Origin: Tritrichomonas musculus
Lineage: Eukaryota > Parabasalia > Tritrichomonadida > Tritrichomonadidae
Reading direction: 5' to 3'
DNA length: 64,000 bases
Assembly (NCBI GenBank): GCA_039105265.1
Contig: JAPFFF010000016.1
Location: forward strand, 1,426,001-1,490,000
Shown here: positions 1 through 9,847 of the stretch, one piece after another
Layout: the number at the start of each line of letters is the position of its first letter
How positions within the stretch are numbered: position 1 is the stretch's first letter
Notes under the pieces: generated by a model
What the model was told of the DNA's origin: nothing
The model's input: only the letters and a program-made list of their open reading frames with translations
The model's database searches: none
Translations under genes and position numbers: made by a program

Positions 1-1553
1 TTTTGAAATGACTCAAGTTCTATTTGATAAAATTCAATTTGATATGGTTGTAGTGTTCGTTTTTCCCTTGGCTGAGATAATGTTAAATTTGGATTAGCTT
101 TATTATGTGATTGATGGAGTGGAGTGGAAGGTGCTGATAATTGCCGATGTGATGATGAAGGATTGGAATTTGCTGGTCCTATTAAAGCCAAAGAAGAATG
201 CTTTGTGGAAGAAGATTCAAAAGAAATTGATGAAGAAGGTATCGATGATAATGAAGTAGATCGTGAAGAAGATTGTGGAGAAGATCGTGAAGAAGATTGT
301 GAAGAAGATCGTGAAGAAGATTGTGGAGAAGATCGTGAAGAAGATTGTGAAGAAGATCGTGAAGAAGATTGTGGAGAAGATTGTGAAGAAGATCGTGAAG
401 AAGATTGTGGAGAAGATCGTGAAGAAGATTGTGATGAAGATCGTGAAGAAGATTGTGATGAAGATTGTGATGAAGACTGTGATGAAGATTGTGATGAAGA
501 AGAGAGTTTCAAAATGCTTGATAGTTTTTTTGCTTTTGACGATGAGTGTTTTTTAATAGACTTTTTCATGCTATTATTTTTGCTTTTATTGATTTGTCTT
601 AATGTATTTTTCATTGCACTAATTGGTGCTGATCCTGGATATGCTTGAGTTGGGCATTGGAAAACAATTTGTTCATAAACATTTGGAACATAATTCTCAT
701 AACTTTTTATGTATAAAAATAAGGTTCCTCTTCTGTTCATTTGATTATTTATTTCTGTTATAAAAGTTCTTAATGTTGGTGGGCATCGTTCATAGTAAAA
801 TAATGCTGTAACAATTTCATCATTAAATTGAAAATATTCGTCATCGATTTTAATTAATGAGGTATAATGTCCAGCTGCTACTTTTCCATTAAACACTGCT
901 GTTGCATGATGCTTGTAAACAATGTTACCAATTTTCAGAAAAGAATTAATTGGAATATATTGTTCGTTTACATTATCAATTTCATTTCTTGATAAAGAAA
1001 TCATTAAATATTTTGGATAACGAGTGATTTTTTTGCATTTTTTCATTGAATTGTTTAAAACATCTTCAATTGTTCTACCAATTGGTAGCACTGTTAAAAA
1101 ATAATTTCTATCATAAGGAGCGATACTAGTATCATAAAATTCTCCTTCTATTAAAAAAAAATCTGACAATTTTTGAGTTACAGAATTAAGTAAATAATTA
1201 ACGAATTCTATTATATCACCATTATCATTAGGTAAAAGTCCGCCATTCCATCCTTGCCAATTTAGTATAAAATTGATTATATCAATAGCTGAATAATTGT
1301 TTTTTTTATATAATTCTTTGAAAATTTTTGATAACAAGCGTTCTGTTGAATTTTTTGGGACACTTTTATTAAAATATTGAATGACATCAGGACAATGAAA
1401 AAACAACTGTAAGAAAGAGATCGCATAGCAATAATGATGATCATGATTTATTCCATCATCATTTTTGATTCCACGGAAAACTTGAAAATCGATATTTTTT
1501 GAACTACCTGTTTTTGATTGAAGCTTTTTTAACAATAGTTTGGGACTTATCAT
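1..1553 (-). CDS. USP-like ubiquitin C-terminal hydrolase (peptidase family C19), partial at left edge
   Basis: The frame is open from an ATG at 1553-1551 to the window edge, giving at least 517 codons, so the C-terminus is missing. Residues 26-50 read like a degenerate USP Cys box, with HHYCYAISFLQLFF placing the likely nucleophile at Cys42. NDNGDIIEFVNYLL near residues 113-126 resembles the USP 'QQDAHEFL' segment. The His box is AGHYTSLIK at 227-235, with His229, followed by EYFQFND at 239-245, where Asn244 or Asp245 would be the third catalytic residue. This is the usual C19 order, and the core of about 250 residues is compact. From about residue 340 the protein becomes a Ser/Gln/Arg tail built of SSSQ, SSSR and SSPQ steps. 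It would remove ubiquitin from cytosolic or nuclear proteins. The family call rests on motifs I can see; substrate and partner are unknown. Confidence 0.75.
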   Translation of the reverse strand, partial: MISPKLLLKKLQSKTGSSKNIDFQVFRGIKNDDGINHDHHYCYAISFLQLFFHCPDVIQYFNKSVPKNSTERLLSKIFKELYKKNNYSAIDIINFILNWQGWNGGLLPNDNGDIIEFVNYLLNSVTQKLSDFFLIEGEFYDTSIAPYDRNYFLTVLPIGRTIEDVLNNSMKKCKKITRYPKYLMISLSRNEIDNVNEQYIPINSFLKIGNIVYKHHATAVFNGKVAAGHYTSLIKIDDEYFQFNDEIVTALFYYERCPPTLRTFITEINNQMNRRGTLFLYIKSYENYVPNVYEQIVFQCPTQAYPGSAPISAMKNTLRQINKSKNNSMKKSIKKHSSSKAKKLSSILKLSSSSQSSSQSSSQSSSQSSSRSSSQSSSRSSPQSSSRSSSQSSPQSSSRSSSQSSSRSSPQSSSRSSSQSSSRSSPQSSSRSTSLSSIPSSSISFESSSTKHSSLALIGPANSNPSSSHRQLSAPSTPLHQSHNKANPNLTLSQPREKRTLQPYQIEFYQIELESFQ

Positions 1554-1831
1554 GCTGCTATTATGTAAAACGAAAACAAAATTAAAAAAAAAAAACATTC
1601 AAAAAAATTGAATGAAAAATAATCGTACTTCCTTTCAAAAAAAATAGGCGACATTCAAGTGGATCCATTTCGGCATTCAAGTGGATCCATTCCGACATTC
1701 AAGTGGAGCTCCGCGACATTCAAGTGGAGCCGATTTTGAGCATTATTTAGGACATTGCTTTTTATTTAAATTCATTTTCTAATTAAAAATGTCATCATTT
1801 GATATTATATCTCTCCATCTAATATTTCAAA

Positions 1832-2454
1832 AAAGGGAAATTACAAATGTCCCTACTTTAACGGTCATTTTTAACGGCTATTAAATTTGTGAGGTGAAGT
1901 AGGGACATTTGTCGCTGCTCCATTTGTCCCTACTTTAACGGTCATTAATAACGGTCAAAAATATAGAAAATCTCTTTTTATTTTTATAAATGAGGTTACA
2001 AATATCCTTACTCATTGCATAAGAAAATGTGAATTATTTATTTAATATATTTTAGTTAAAATAGTATTAAAATGAATAAATCTTTATTTTTAGTGCTTTT
2101 TACAATAAAAAATTATAATTTTGCTAAAAAATCGTAATTTTCAAAGGCAAAAATATTTGATAAACCTAAAAAATATGATCAAAAACTTAAAAAGACAAAA
2201 GTAGAATTAGTTCTTTGCATAATATAATAGATTCTTCTAATAAAATTCAAACTGAATATATTTTAATATTCGATTACTTTTTAGTAAAGATCGAAGTAAT
2301 TTTCAAATTTTAAAGCATTTCCTTACATATATACATATATATATATATAAATATGTAATTATATAATTAAAAAATCATTTGATAAAAAGAAATTACTTTG
2401 TTTTAGCAATGATGGAAAAAAATATATTTTTATTAAAAAATCCATGACCACCTA
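1832..2454 (+). repeat. Left arm of ~620-bp inverted repeat
   Basis: This arm pairs with 2949-3573 in reverse complement. Every stretch I compared by eye agreed, including the (AT)n run near 2330-2360, with a length difference of about two bases. The spacer is 2455-2948. Such identity in AT-rich non-coding DNA implies recent formation or gene conversion. Confidence 0.85.
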
Positions 2455-3647
2455 CCAATATGACCGTTAACAGTGACCGTTAAAGTAGGGACATTGGTCG
2501 CTGCCCAGCGACAAATGTCCCTACTTTAACGGTCATTTTTAACGGTTATAGTATATATTTACCTGTAAAAACAACGAGAGATGTGAATTTTATGATAAAT
2601 TACGCATAAAATGTTTTAAAAATGATAGGTTATAAAAATGTTTATAAGACGAATTCAAAAAAACTGGAAATTCAGATAAAAATTAGAATATGATTTATCC
2701 AAAAAAAAAACTTAATAAATTAGTCGAAATGTTAACGTTAACATTATACAAAAGATGTTTATTTAAATTAAAACAAAATATTCTTCTATATTAGGAAATA
2801 ATATTATTAGTAATTTCTTTATCTGCATTTATAAAAATATTTTTAAGTTAAATAGCATGTGAAGTTCTTATAAATAGTTTTGTTTGATGTTTTCATGGTC
2901 AAAATAGTTGAATGCATCTCTTTCAAATTTTCTTGAAAAAAGTGTGAATAGGTGGTCATGGATTTTTTAATAAAAATATATTTTTTTCCATCATTGCTAA
3001 AACAAAGTAATTTCTTTTTATCAAATGATTTTTTAATTATATAATTACATATTTATATATATATATATATGTATATATGTAAGGAAATGCTTTAAAATTT
3101 GAAAATTACTTCGATCTTTACTAAAAAGTAATCGAATATTAAAATATATTCAGTTTGAATTTTATTAGAAGAATCTATTATATTATGCAAAGAACTAATT
3201 CTACTTTTGTCTTTTTAAGTTTTTGATCATATTTTTTAGGTTTATCAAATATTTTTGCCTTTGAAAATTACGATTTTTTAGCAAAATTATAATTTTTTAT
3301 TGTAAAAAGCACTAAAAATAAAGATTTATTCATTTTAATACTATTTTAACTAAAATATATTAAATAAATAATTCACATTTTCTTATGCAATGAGTAAGGA
3401 TATTTGTAACCTCATTTATAAAAATAAAAAGAGATTTTCTATATTTTTGACCGTTATTAATGACCGTTAAAGTAGGGACAAATGGAGCAGCGACAAATGT
3501 CCCTACTTCACCTCACAAATTTAATAGCCGTTAAAAATGACCGTTAAAGTAGGGACATTTGTAATTTCCCTTTGTCGCTGCTCAATTTGTCCCTACCATT
3601 ATGACCGTTAACAGTGACCGTTAAAGTAGGGACATTGGTCGCTGCCC
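1835..3647. mobile_element. Foldback, Mutator-like non-autonomous element with 9-bp TSD
   Basis: The nine bases TTCAAAAAA occur directly before the element (1826-1834) and directly after it (3648-3656). The left end reads GGGAAATTACAAATGTCCC and the inverted right end GGGCAGCGACCAATGTCCC; both continue with TACTTTAACGGTCA. Most of the element is one long inverted repeat (1832-2454 against 2949-3573). A back-to-back junction of two element ends lies at about 2500-2510 (GGTCGCTGCCC then AGCGACAAATG), so this looks like two inverted copies of one unit. There is no long ORF. A 9-bp duplication is typical of Mutator-like elements, but the family call is inference, and the TSD is A-rich. Confidence 0.65.
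2949..3573 (-). repeat. Right arm of ~620-bp inverted repeat
   Basis: This is the reverse complement of 1832-2454. The inner boundary is sharp at TAGGTGGTCATGG (2949 onward) and the outer boundary at the AATTTCCCTTT that ends at 3573. Beyond it lies the element's true right end, a further GTCGCTGC motif pair running to 3647. Confidence 0.85.
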
Positions 3648-3802
3648 TTCAAAAAAATGTATGAGCCAAAAAAAGCGGAATATTTTTTAAAAAAATATTT
3701 TTTGGGTTTTTTAACGCTTTTTATTTAGATAATTGCACTCAAAAAGACCTTAAAATCATATATATTTTGAAATCATCATTATTTGATAATATGAATTTGA
3801 AA

Positions 3803-5182
3803 AGAGGTGCGGACACCTAATTTACATTTTTAACGTTTATAAAAATATGTATATCTTTTTATGTATTAATAATTACTAAATAACATTTTGATATTATATT
3901 ATAGTGCACTTATTTTATATATTTATTATTTAAATGTTTTAAAATATCATTTATATAAGTTATAATAACACAAACAAGTATCCTATGAAAATAACCCAAT
4001 CCAGCCACCTGATGGATGGATTGAATTTATAATGATTAATTATTATATATATTGGAAATTAATGATTAATTATGCATTTTATTATTTTATAAATATTTCA
4101 TATTTTGTTAAAAAGTTCATTTTAATGAATTTTTACATATTTTTTTGAAATATCTAAATAAATAAAGAATTTATTTAGATTATAATTACATTTAAATATT
4201 GTACATTTAATTTAATAAAGATATGCCAAATTTAGTTTAATTTGATTCAGGGGGATGAGCTGCAAAAATCAATTTTAAAATCATAAACATTAATAACGAT
4301 TTTTTTTCAATAAAAAATTTTAATTAAAATATTAAGCAAATATCTTTTTATATTTATATGTATATCATAGATTATATAAATTTTAATAATATTATATATA
4401 CTATAAAAATATTTAAAATAAATATAAACAATTAATAAACTTTATATAACTATATATTCTAAATATTGAACAATTTTAATTTCAAAGCGCTTTTCATAAA
4501 ATGTTAATTTGAGAGAAATGAAATAAATAATTTTCTTTATATATTTTGAAGTTTAATTAAAATTTAAATCAAATGTAGAAAGTTTTTTTTCATTAATTTT
4601 TTTTTTCATAAATTTTGAATAAAAAAATCTTCGAGAATAAAATTGAGAATATAGTAAATAATAATTGAGAGTCGTTACATTTAAATTCATATCTTAATAT
4701 ATAATTTATTATTTTATTATATTATAATTATTATATGATATATATAAAATATATAACAATTATATATTAATAATATATTTTTAAAATACTTTTTTTTATT
4801 AAATTTGGCCCATTTTCATTTTCTCAATTTTTTTTTGGGCCAATTTAAGTGGAAACTATATCATACATTAATAATTAAATAATAACAAACGAGACACATT
4901 TTTTAAATAGTATAAAAATGATTTTTATCATGTTTTTATTACTTTTTTTCTTCTAAATAATAGATTTTTCTCTTAATTATATAATTTCTATAGTTTACAT
5001 ATTTTTATATTTTTTTCAGTGGTTTATATTTTTCTACCTCAGAAAAAAAATCATATATCGCCACAAGTCGGCCCCGTGGACGAAAATAAAAAATAATTAT
5101 ATCATTATAATGCTCATAAAAAATAATTAATATATGCAAATTTTGGTGCGAATCTAAATCACTTCACCCTGTCCGCACCTCT
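3803..5182. mobile_element. Non-autonomous DNA transposon with 13-bp TIRs and 8-bp TSD (hAT-like)
   Basis: ATTTGAAA occurs at 3795-3802 and again at 5183-5190. The sequence between them starts with AGAGGTGCGGACA and ends with its exact reverse complement, TGTCCGCACCTCT. The 1380 bases inside are extremely AT-rich and hold no ORF of note. They include a small palindrome, CAATCCA...TGGATTG, near 3998-4024. Eight-base duplications are typical of hAT elements, and also of P elements, so the superfamily is inference. The element itself is well supported. Confidence 0.8.
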
Positions 5183-6000
5183 ATTTGAAATCATATAATC
5201 ATATTTTTATTATTGTCATATTTATTTAATACATTCCCTGATTTAGCTTACGTAATTAATAATAACCTTTATTTCTAAATTGAAATTGCTTTTGATTGAT
5301 ATCATTTTTTTTTTGGAAATATGAAAATCGTTTTAAACTAATATTTACATTTGAAATTACTCTTTATTTTTGTAATATCTTAATAATATTCCAGATATTG
5401 GTTTAAAAATTATGATGATCAATGTTTTCCCTTTAATTATCGCAAATATTGAATATGTCAATTTTTACTTATTTAAATGGTAAATATTTATTATTTACCA
5501 TATAATATTGATGATTAATCATAAAAGATCAAAATTGTCAGTTTTGTTATAGATTTATATTAAAAACAAAATTGAATAAAAAATAATCGTCAAAATATTC
5601 AAAACATTTTTTATTATAAATGTCCCAATACCAGATAAAAAATATATATTTATAATTTATTTGAAATTAACAAAAATAAACTATCCAAAGGATTCATATT
5701 TTTTAGGAAATCTCTGAAAATAATTAGATAATTTAGATAATAAAATTTTATTCGACTTTTTCATATATAAATTAAATAATAAATATAATATTAAAACTGA
5801 ATTTTATTTTTGCAACTTTTATTTATTGGCATATTTTTTTATTCAAGATAAGTCAAAAACTTTATAGTGATATGAGTATTCAATTTCGGCTCCACTTGAT
5901 TGTCGGGAAGAGAAATACTCCCTCAGAAAAAAATTGAATGCATTCAAAAAATTGAATTGGGCGCCACTTGAATGTCGTTAAGACGCCACTTGAATGTCGC

Positions 6001-6795
6001 AACCTGTAAATGTATTTGAATTAATTTCAAAATTTAAATAATTCATTCAATTAGACCCACTACATGTTCGCTCATTATATTTTTTTTTAAAATTAGAAAC
6101 AGCATATAAGTATGTATTAATAAATGATAGATATTAATAATCTGAAAAATATGAAGGCCAGATAATTAAGATTTTTTTGGAATATAAATTTTAAACGGTC
6201 AAAAAAAAAAAAGTTTTTTGAATTATTTTGCATTATTAAAGTAACATAAAGCAATATTATTATATAATATAATACTATAGTATATATAGGTTATATTTAT
6301 ATAATTAGATTGTAGTATTGCATTGAATTGTATGGGATAATTTGTTTTTAATTTATTTAATTCTCGAATGGAAAACTCTATCATTATACAAGAAATATGA
6401 TATTATTATGTTTTTATATGTTATGTACTAAATGATAAATATATTGATATAGTTTATTATAAATTATCTTCAGTAGGTCTTTCAAAAAAATCGATTTTTT
6501 ATTTTGCAAAAAATTTTTGAAAAAAAAAGTGTTACCACTTTTTATTACGCTGCTACTTTTTATAAACCACTGTATAATTCACTTTTGGTAAAAATTGAAA
6601 TAAATTTCTCCTTTGGATGTCTTATCGTTTTTGATATTAGTTTAATTATTCGGCTTGATTAATAATTCATATTATTTCTGTGTTTCTAGTAGTTTCTTTT
6701 ATCAAATTCTAAACTCTAATTGTTACAGATGAAGTAATGATAAAATTTTTATTTTAGCATATGATAAATGAGCGTTTTGCTTGGTTCTTGGAATA
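6001..6795. other. AT-rich intergenic stretch
   Basis: There are long A and T runs and no supported gene. A short stretch at 6525-6585 (GTTACCACTTTTTA, GCTGCTACTTTTTA) looks like repeat debris, but I could not delimit it. Confidence 0.5.
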
Positions 6796-7056
6796 TTTAA
6801 AATGGTATGCCAAATCTATTTTCATTGCTCAATAAAATAGATAGAATTTCTTCTTCTGTATAATTTCTTTTTCATCAAATTTCCTGATTATTCTTTTTAT
6901 TTCTTTATAAATAGTAAATTCATTTTCAACACAAATCAGAAGATCGTTTAATATTGATATTGCAAATGTTCTTTTTTTATTATTAATTATCTTCACAGAT
7001 CTAGCAAAATGAATTCAAAATTTCATACTTTTCAATATAAGATATAATTGTCATGC
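6796..7056 (-). pseudogene. DUF3447/ankyrin-family N-terminal fragment
   Basis: The minus strand reads pieces such as YIEKYE, KKRTFAISILNDLL, ICVENEFTIYKEIKRI and EEEILSILLSNENRFGIPF. These have the helical pattern of the region before the DUF3447 domain in the nearby ORF at 9848-11044. The pieces lie in more than one frame with stops among them, and the surrounding gene is gone, so this is a relic of a host family member. The match is by pattern only. Confidence 0.45.
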
Positions 7057-7227
7057 ATTCATTATTCTGACTTATATTTGAATTCTTTCAAAATATAATA
7101 TTTGAAAATAAAAATTAAATGAAAAAAAATATTATTTTTAAATATTTCGAGATAAACATTGTTAATATTTATTATTAATTAAATGGTTGAAACTTTTGTT
7201 GTTGATTGTATTTAGAGATTTTCTTAA

Positions 7228-7541
7228 TCTATAAATGAAAGAATTGATATTTGCGTTAATAATGATTATTTATTGAAAACATTTTTTCCAATTGAAGTTA
7301 CAGATGATGGAATTGATATTTGTGTTAATGATAAACATCTATAGAAAGCCGAATTTCCAATTTCTCTAATGAATGGTGGAATAGTTACTGCATCAAGCTT
7401 TGGTTTAGACCAAACGATGACATTATAAACATCTTTAATTGCTCTACTTTTATAAATGAGATATTTGTCTTCGAGGAGTTCAATATACTTTTCGTTACAC
7501 GGGATAATTGTGATTTGATTTAATTTTTCGCATCTTTTTGG
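7228..7541 (-). pseudogene. BspA-like leucine-rich-repeat remnant
   Basis: On the minus strand this reads KCEKLNQITIIPCNEKYI, ELLEDKYLIYKSRAIKDVYN, VIVWSKPKLDAVTIPPFIREIG, then a damaged LRR unit ending in SIPSSVTSIGKNVF. The 'LEDKYLI.KS...DVY.VIVW' stretch with a following 'VTIPPFIREIG' is typical of trichomonad BspA-like proteins between repeat blocks. In-frame stops are present (for example at the end of NYPV and at TATAGA near 7340). It ends where the segmental duplication begins. Confidence 0.6.
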
Positions 7542-7780
7542 AAAATGCAGCTTTTGATGATATTAAAAATGCTGATATATTTTGTTCACCAATTTTTATT
7601 ATGCATGTGTAACATTCCAGCATAAAGTGAATGCTTGCAATATTTTTATACAATAATGTTATATTCAAAGCTTTATTATTCATGTATTTATCAAGCTTTT
7701 AAAATTCTAAGAAAAAATTCGTATTTTCAAGTGATGGTACATTTCAAAATAAAATGATAAAATAACATTGTATAAATCTA

Positions 7781-7815
<35 letters not shown>

Positions 7816-7925
7816 TTATAGAGTATAAAGATATTTCATTTGGCCATTAGTTAAAACAAGGGAGTTTCCACACTCATTGACAAAATATAAAATAAAAAAT
7901 AAATATAAAATATTATTTTTATTAA

Positions 7926-9757
7926 TTAATATGTTGTGATTTTTGCCTTTGATGGTAATGAAAGCTTTTTTGGATCAATAAATGATGGAATTGATACTTG
8001 TGTTAATGATGAACATCCACTGAAAGCAGAATTTCCAATTGAAGTTACAGATGATGGAATTGATATTTGTGTTAATGATGAACATCCACTGAAAGCATCA
8101 TCTCCAATTGAAGTTACAGATGATGGAATTGATATTTGTGTTAATGATAAACATCCAAAGAAAGCAGAATCTCTAATTGAAGTTACAGATGATGGAATTG
8201 ATATTTGTGTTAATGATGAACATAAACAGAAAGCATCATTTCCAATTGAAGTTACAGATGATGGAATTGATATTTGTGTTAATGATGAACATCCAAAGAA
8301 AGCAGAATCTCCAATTGAAGTTACAGATGATGGAATTGATATTTGTGTTAATGATAAACATCCACAGAAAGCAGATCTTCCAATTGAAGTTACAGATGAT
8401 GGAATTGATATTTGTGTTAATGATGAACATCTAAAGAAAGTAGAATTTCCAATTGAAGTTACAGATGATGGAATTGATATTTGTGTTAATGATAAACATC
8501 CACTGAAAGCATCATCTCCAATTGAAGTTACAGATGATGGAATTGATATTTGTGCTAATGATGAACATCCATTGAAAGAAGAATTTCCAATTGAAGTTAC
8601 AGATGATGGAATTGATATTTGTGTTAATGATGAACATCCATTGAAAGCAGAATTTCCAATTGAAGTTACAGATGATGGAATTGATATTTGTGTTAATGAT
8701 GAACATCCACTGAAAGCATCATCTCCAATTGAAGTTACAGATGATGGAATTGATATTTGTGTTAATGATAAACATCCAAAGAAAGCAGAATCTCTAATTG
8801 AAGTTACAGATGATGGAATTGATATTTGTGTTAATGATGAACATAAACAGAAAGCATCATTTCCAATTGAAGTTACAGATGATGGAATTGATATTTGTGT
8901 TAATGATGAACATCCAAAGAAAGCAGAATCTCCAATTGAAGTTACAGATGATGGAATTGATATTTGTGTTAATGATAAACATCCACAGAAAGCAGATCTT
9001 CCAATTGAAGTTACAGATGATGGAATTGATATTTGTGTTAATGATGAACATCTAAAGAAAGTAGAATTTCCAATTGAAGTTACAGATGATGGAATTGATA
9101 TTTGTGTTAATGATAAACATCCACTGAAAGCATCATCTCCAATTGAAGTTACAGATGATGGAATTGATATTTGTGCTAATGATGAACATCCATTGAAAGA
9201 AGAATTTCCAATTGAAGTTACAGATGATGGAATTGATATTTGTGTTAATGATGAACATCCATTGAAAGAAGAATTTCCAATTGAAGTTACAGATGATGGA
9301 ATTGATATTTGTGTTAATGATGAACATCCACTGAAAGCACCTCCTCCAATTGAAGTTACAGATGATGGAATTGATATTTGTGTTAATGATGAACATCCAT
9401 CGAAAGCAGAATCTCCAATTGAAGTTACAGATGATGGAATTGATATTTGTGTTAATGATGAACATCCATTGAAAGAAGAATTTCCAATTGAAGTTACAGA
9501 TGATGGAATTGATATTTGTGTTAATGATGAACATCCATCGAAAGCAGAATCTCCAATTGAAGTTACAGATGATGGAATTGATATTTGGGTTAAATTGGTA
9601 TTTTTCTTGAAAAATGTATTGGATATTTCATTTTCTTTTAATAATAAAAAATAAATAACTTCAACTTCATTCTTGTTTGCTGCTTTTTGTAATGCTGTTA
9701 TATAAAAAAATGATGAAACATTGAAAAAAATTGATGTTGGTGAATGTCATAAAAATA
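7926..9757 (-). pseudogene. BspA-like LRR array, copy A (open frame without its own ATG)
   Basis: The minus-strand frame is open from just after a TGA near 9760 down to a TAA at 7926-7928. It opens with an ankyrin-like stretch, SSFFYITALQKAANKNEVE, then VIYFLLLKENEIS. About 24 LRR units of 23 residues (69 bp) follow, of the form LTQISIPSSVTSIG-x-x-AF-x-x-C-S-S. It ends ...SFIDPKKLSLPSKAKITTY. There is no methionine in this frame, and one A fewer than copy B near 9710 removes the ATG that copy B has. It is probably the detached C-terminal half of a DUF3447-ankyrin-LRR gene whose N-terminal half is the ORF at 9848-11044. BspA-like repeats form right-handed solenoids on trichomonad surface proteins, but no signal peptide or membrane span is seen here. 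Confidence 0.7.
8020..9270. repeat. Higher-order repeat: nine 69-bp LRR units duplicated in tandem (621-bp period)
   Basis: LRR units 2-9 of the array recur as units 11-18 in the same order with the same variants (for example the rare GCTAATGATGAAC unit and the CATAAACAGAAAGC unit). The offset is 621 bases, which is nine times 69. The first half is about 8020-8649 and the second about 8641-9270. The duplicated block looks identical by eye, so it is a recent unequal exchange or slippage. Confidence 0.85.
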
Positions 9758-9847
9758 TTGAATATTTGAAATATCATAAAATATTCATTTAACGAACAGA
9801 ATTAAAAAAAATTATGAAGTTATCTTATTGAATTGTAGTCGCTGAAA

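Larger units (their letters stand above)
1648..6000. mobile_element. Composite region bounded by inverted GACATTCAAGTGG motif arrays
   Basis: The left end carries four direct copies of a GACATTCAAGTGG-like motif at 1650-1662, 1672-1684, 1694-1706 and 1715-1727. The right end carries three copies in the opposite orientation at 5892-5904, 5964-5976 and 5986-5998. The outermost copies give a 15-base perfect inverted terminal match, GCGACATTCAAGTGG. Between them lie two better-defined elements (1835-3647 and 3803-5182) and AT-rich sequence without a convincing gene. I could not find a target-site duplication next to 1648 or 6000. The reading as one parent element with repeated transposase-binding sites at its ends is therefore inference. 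Confidence 0.45.

Noticed and set aside
124-648. Plus-strand Asp/Glu/Cys-rich frame (EEDREEDCGED repeats)
   Set aside because: It is the mirror of the Ser-rich tail of the USP-like gene on the minus strand, which has the recognisable catalytic motifs.
7936-9600. CRISPR-like array
   Set aside because: The 69-bp period is continuous coding repeat without spacers, in a eukaryotic setting.
7936-9654. Plus-strand 572-codon repeat frame as a gene
   Set aside because: It starts at GTG, not ATG, and is antisense to typical BspA LRR units; the minus strand gives the known family.
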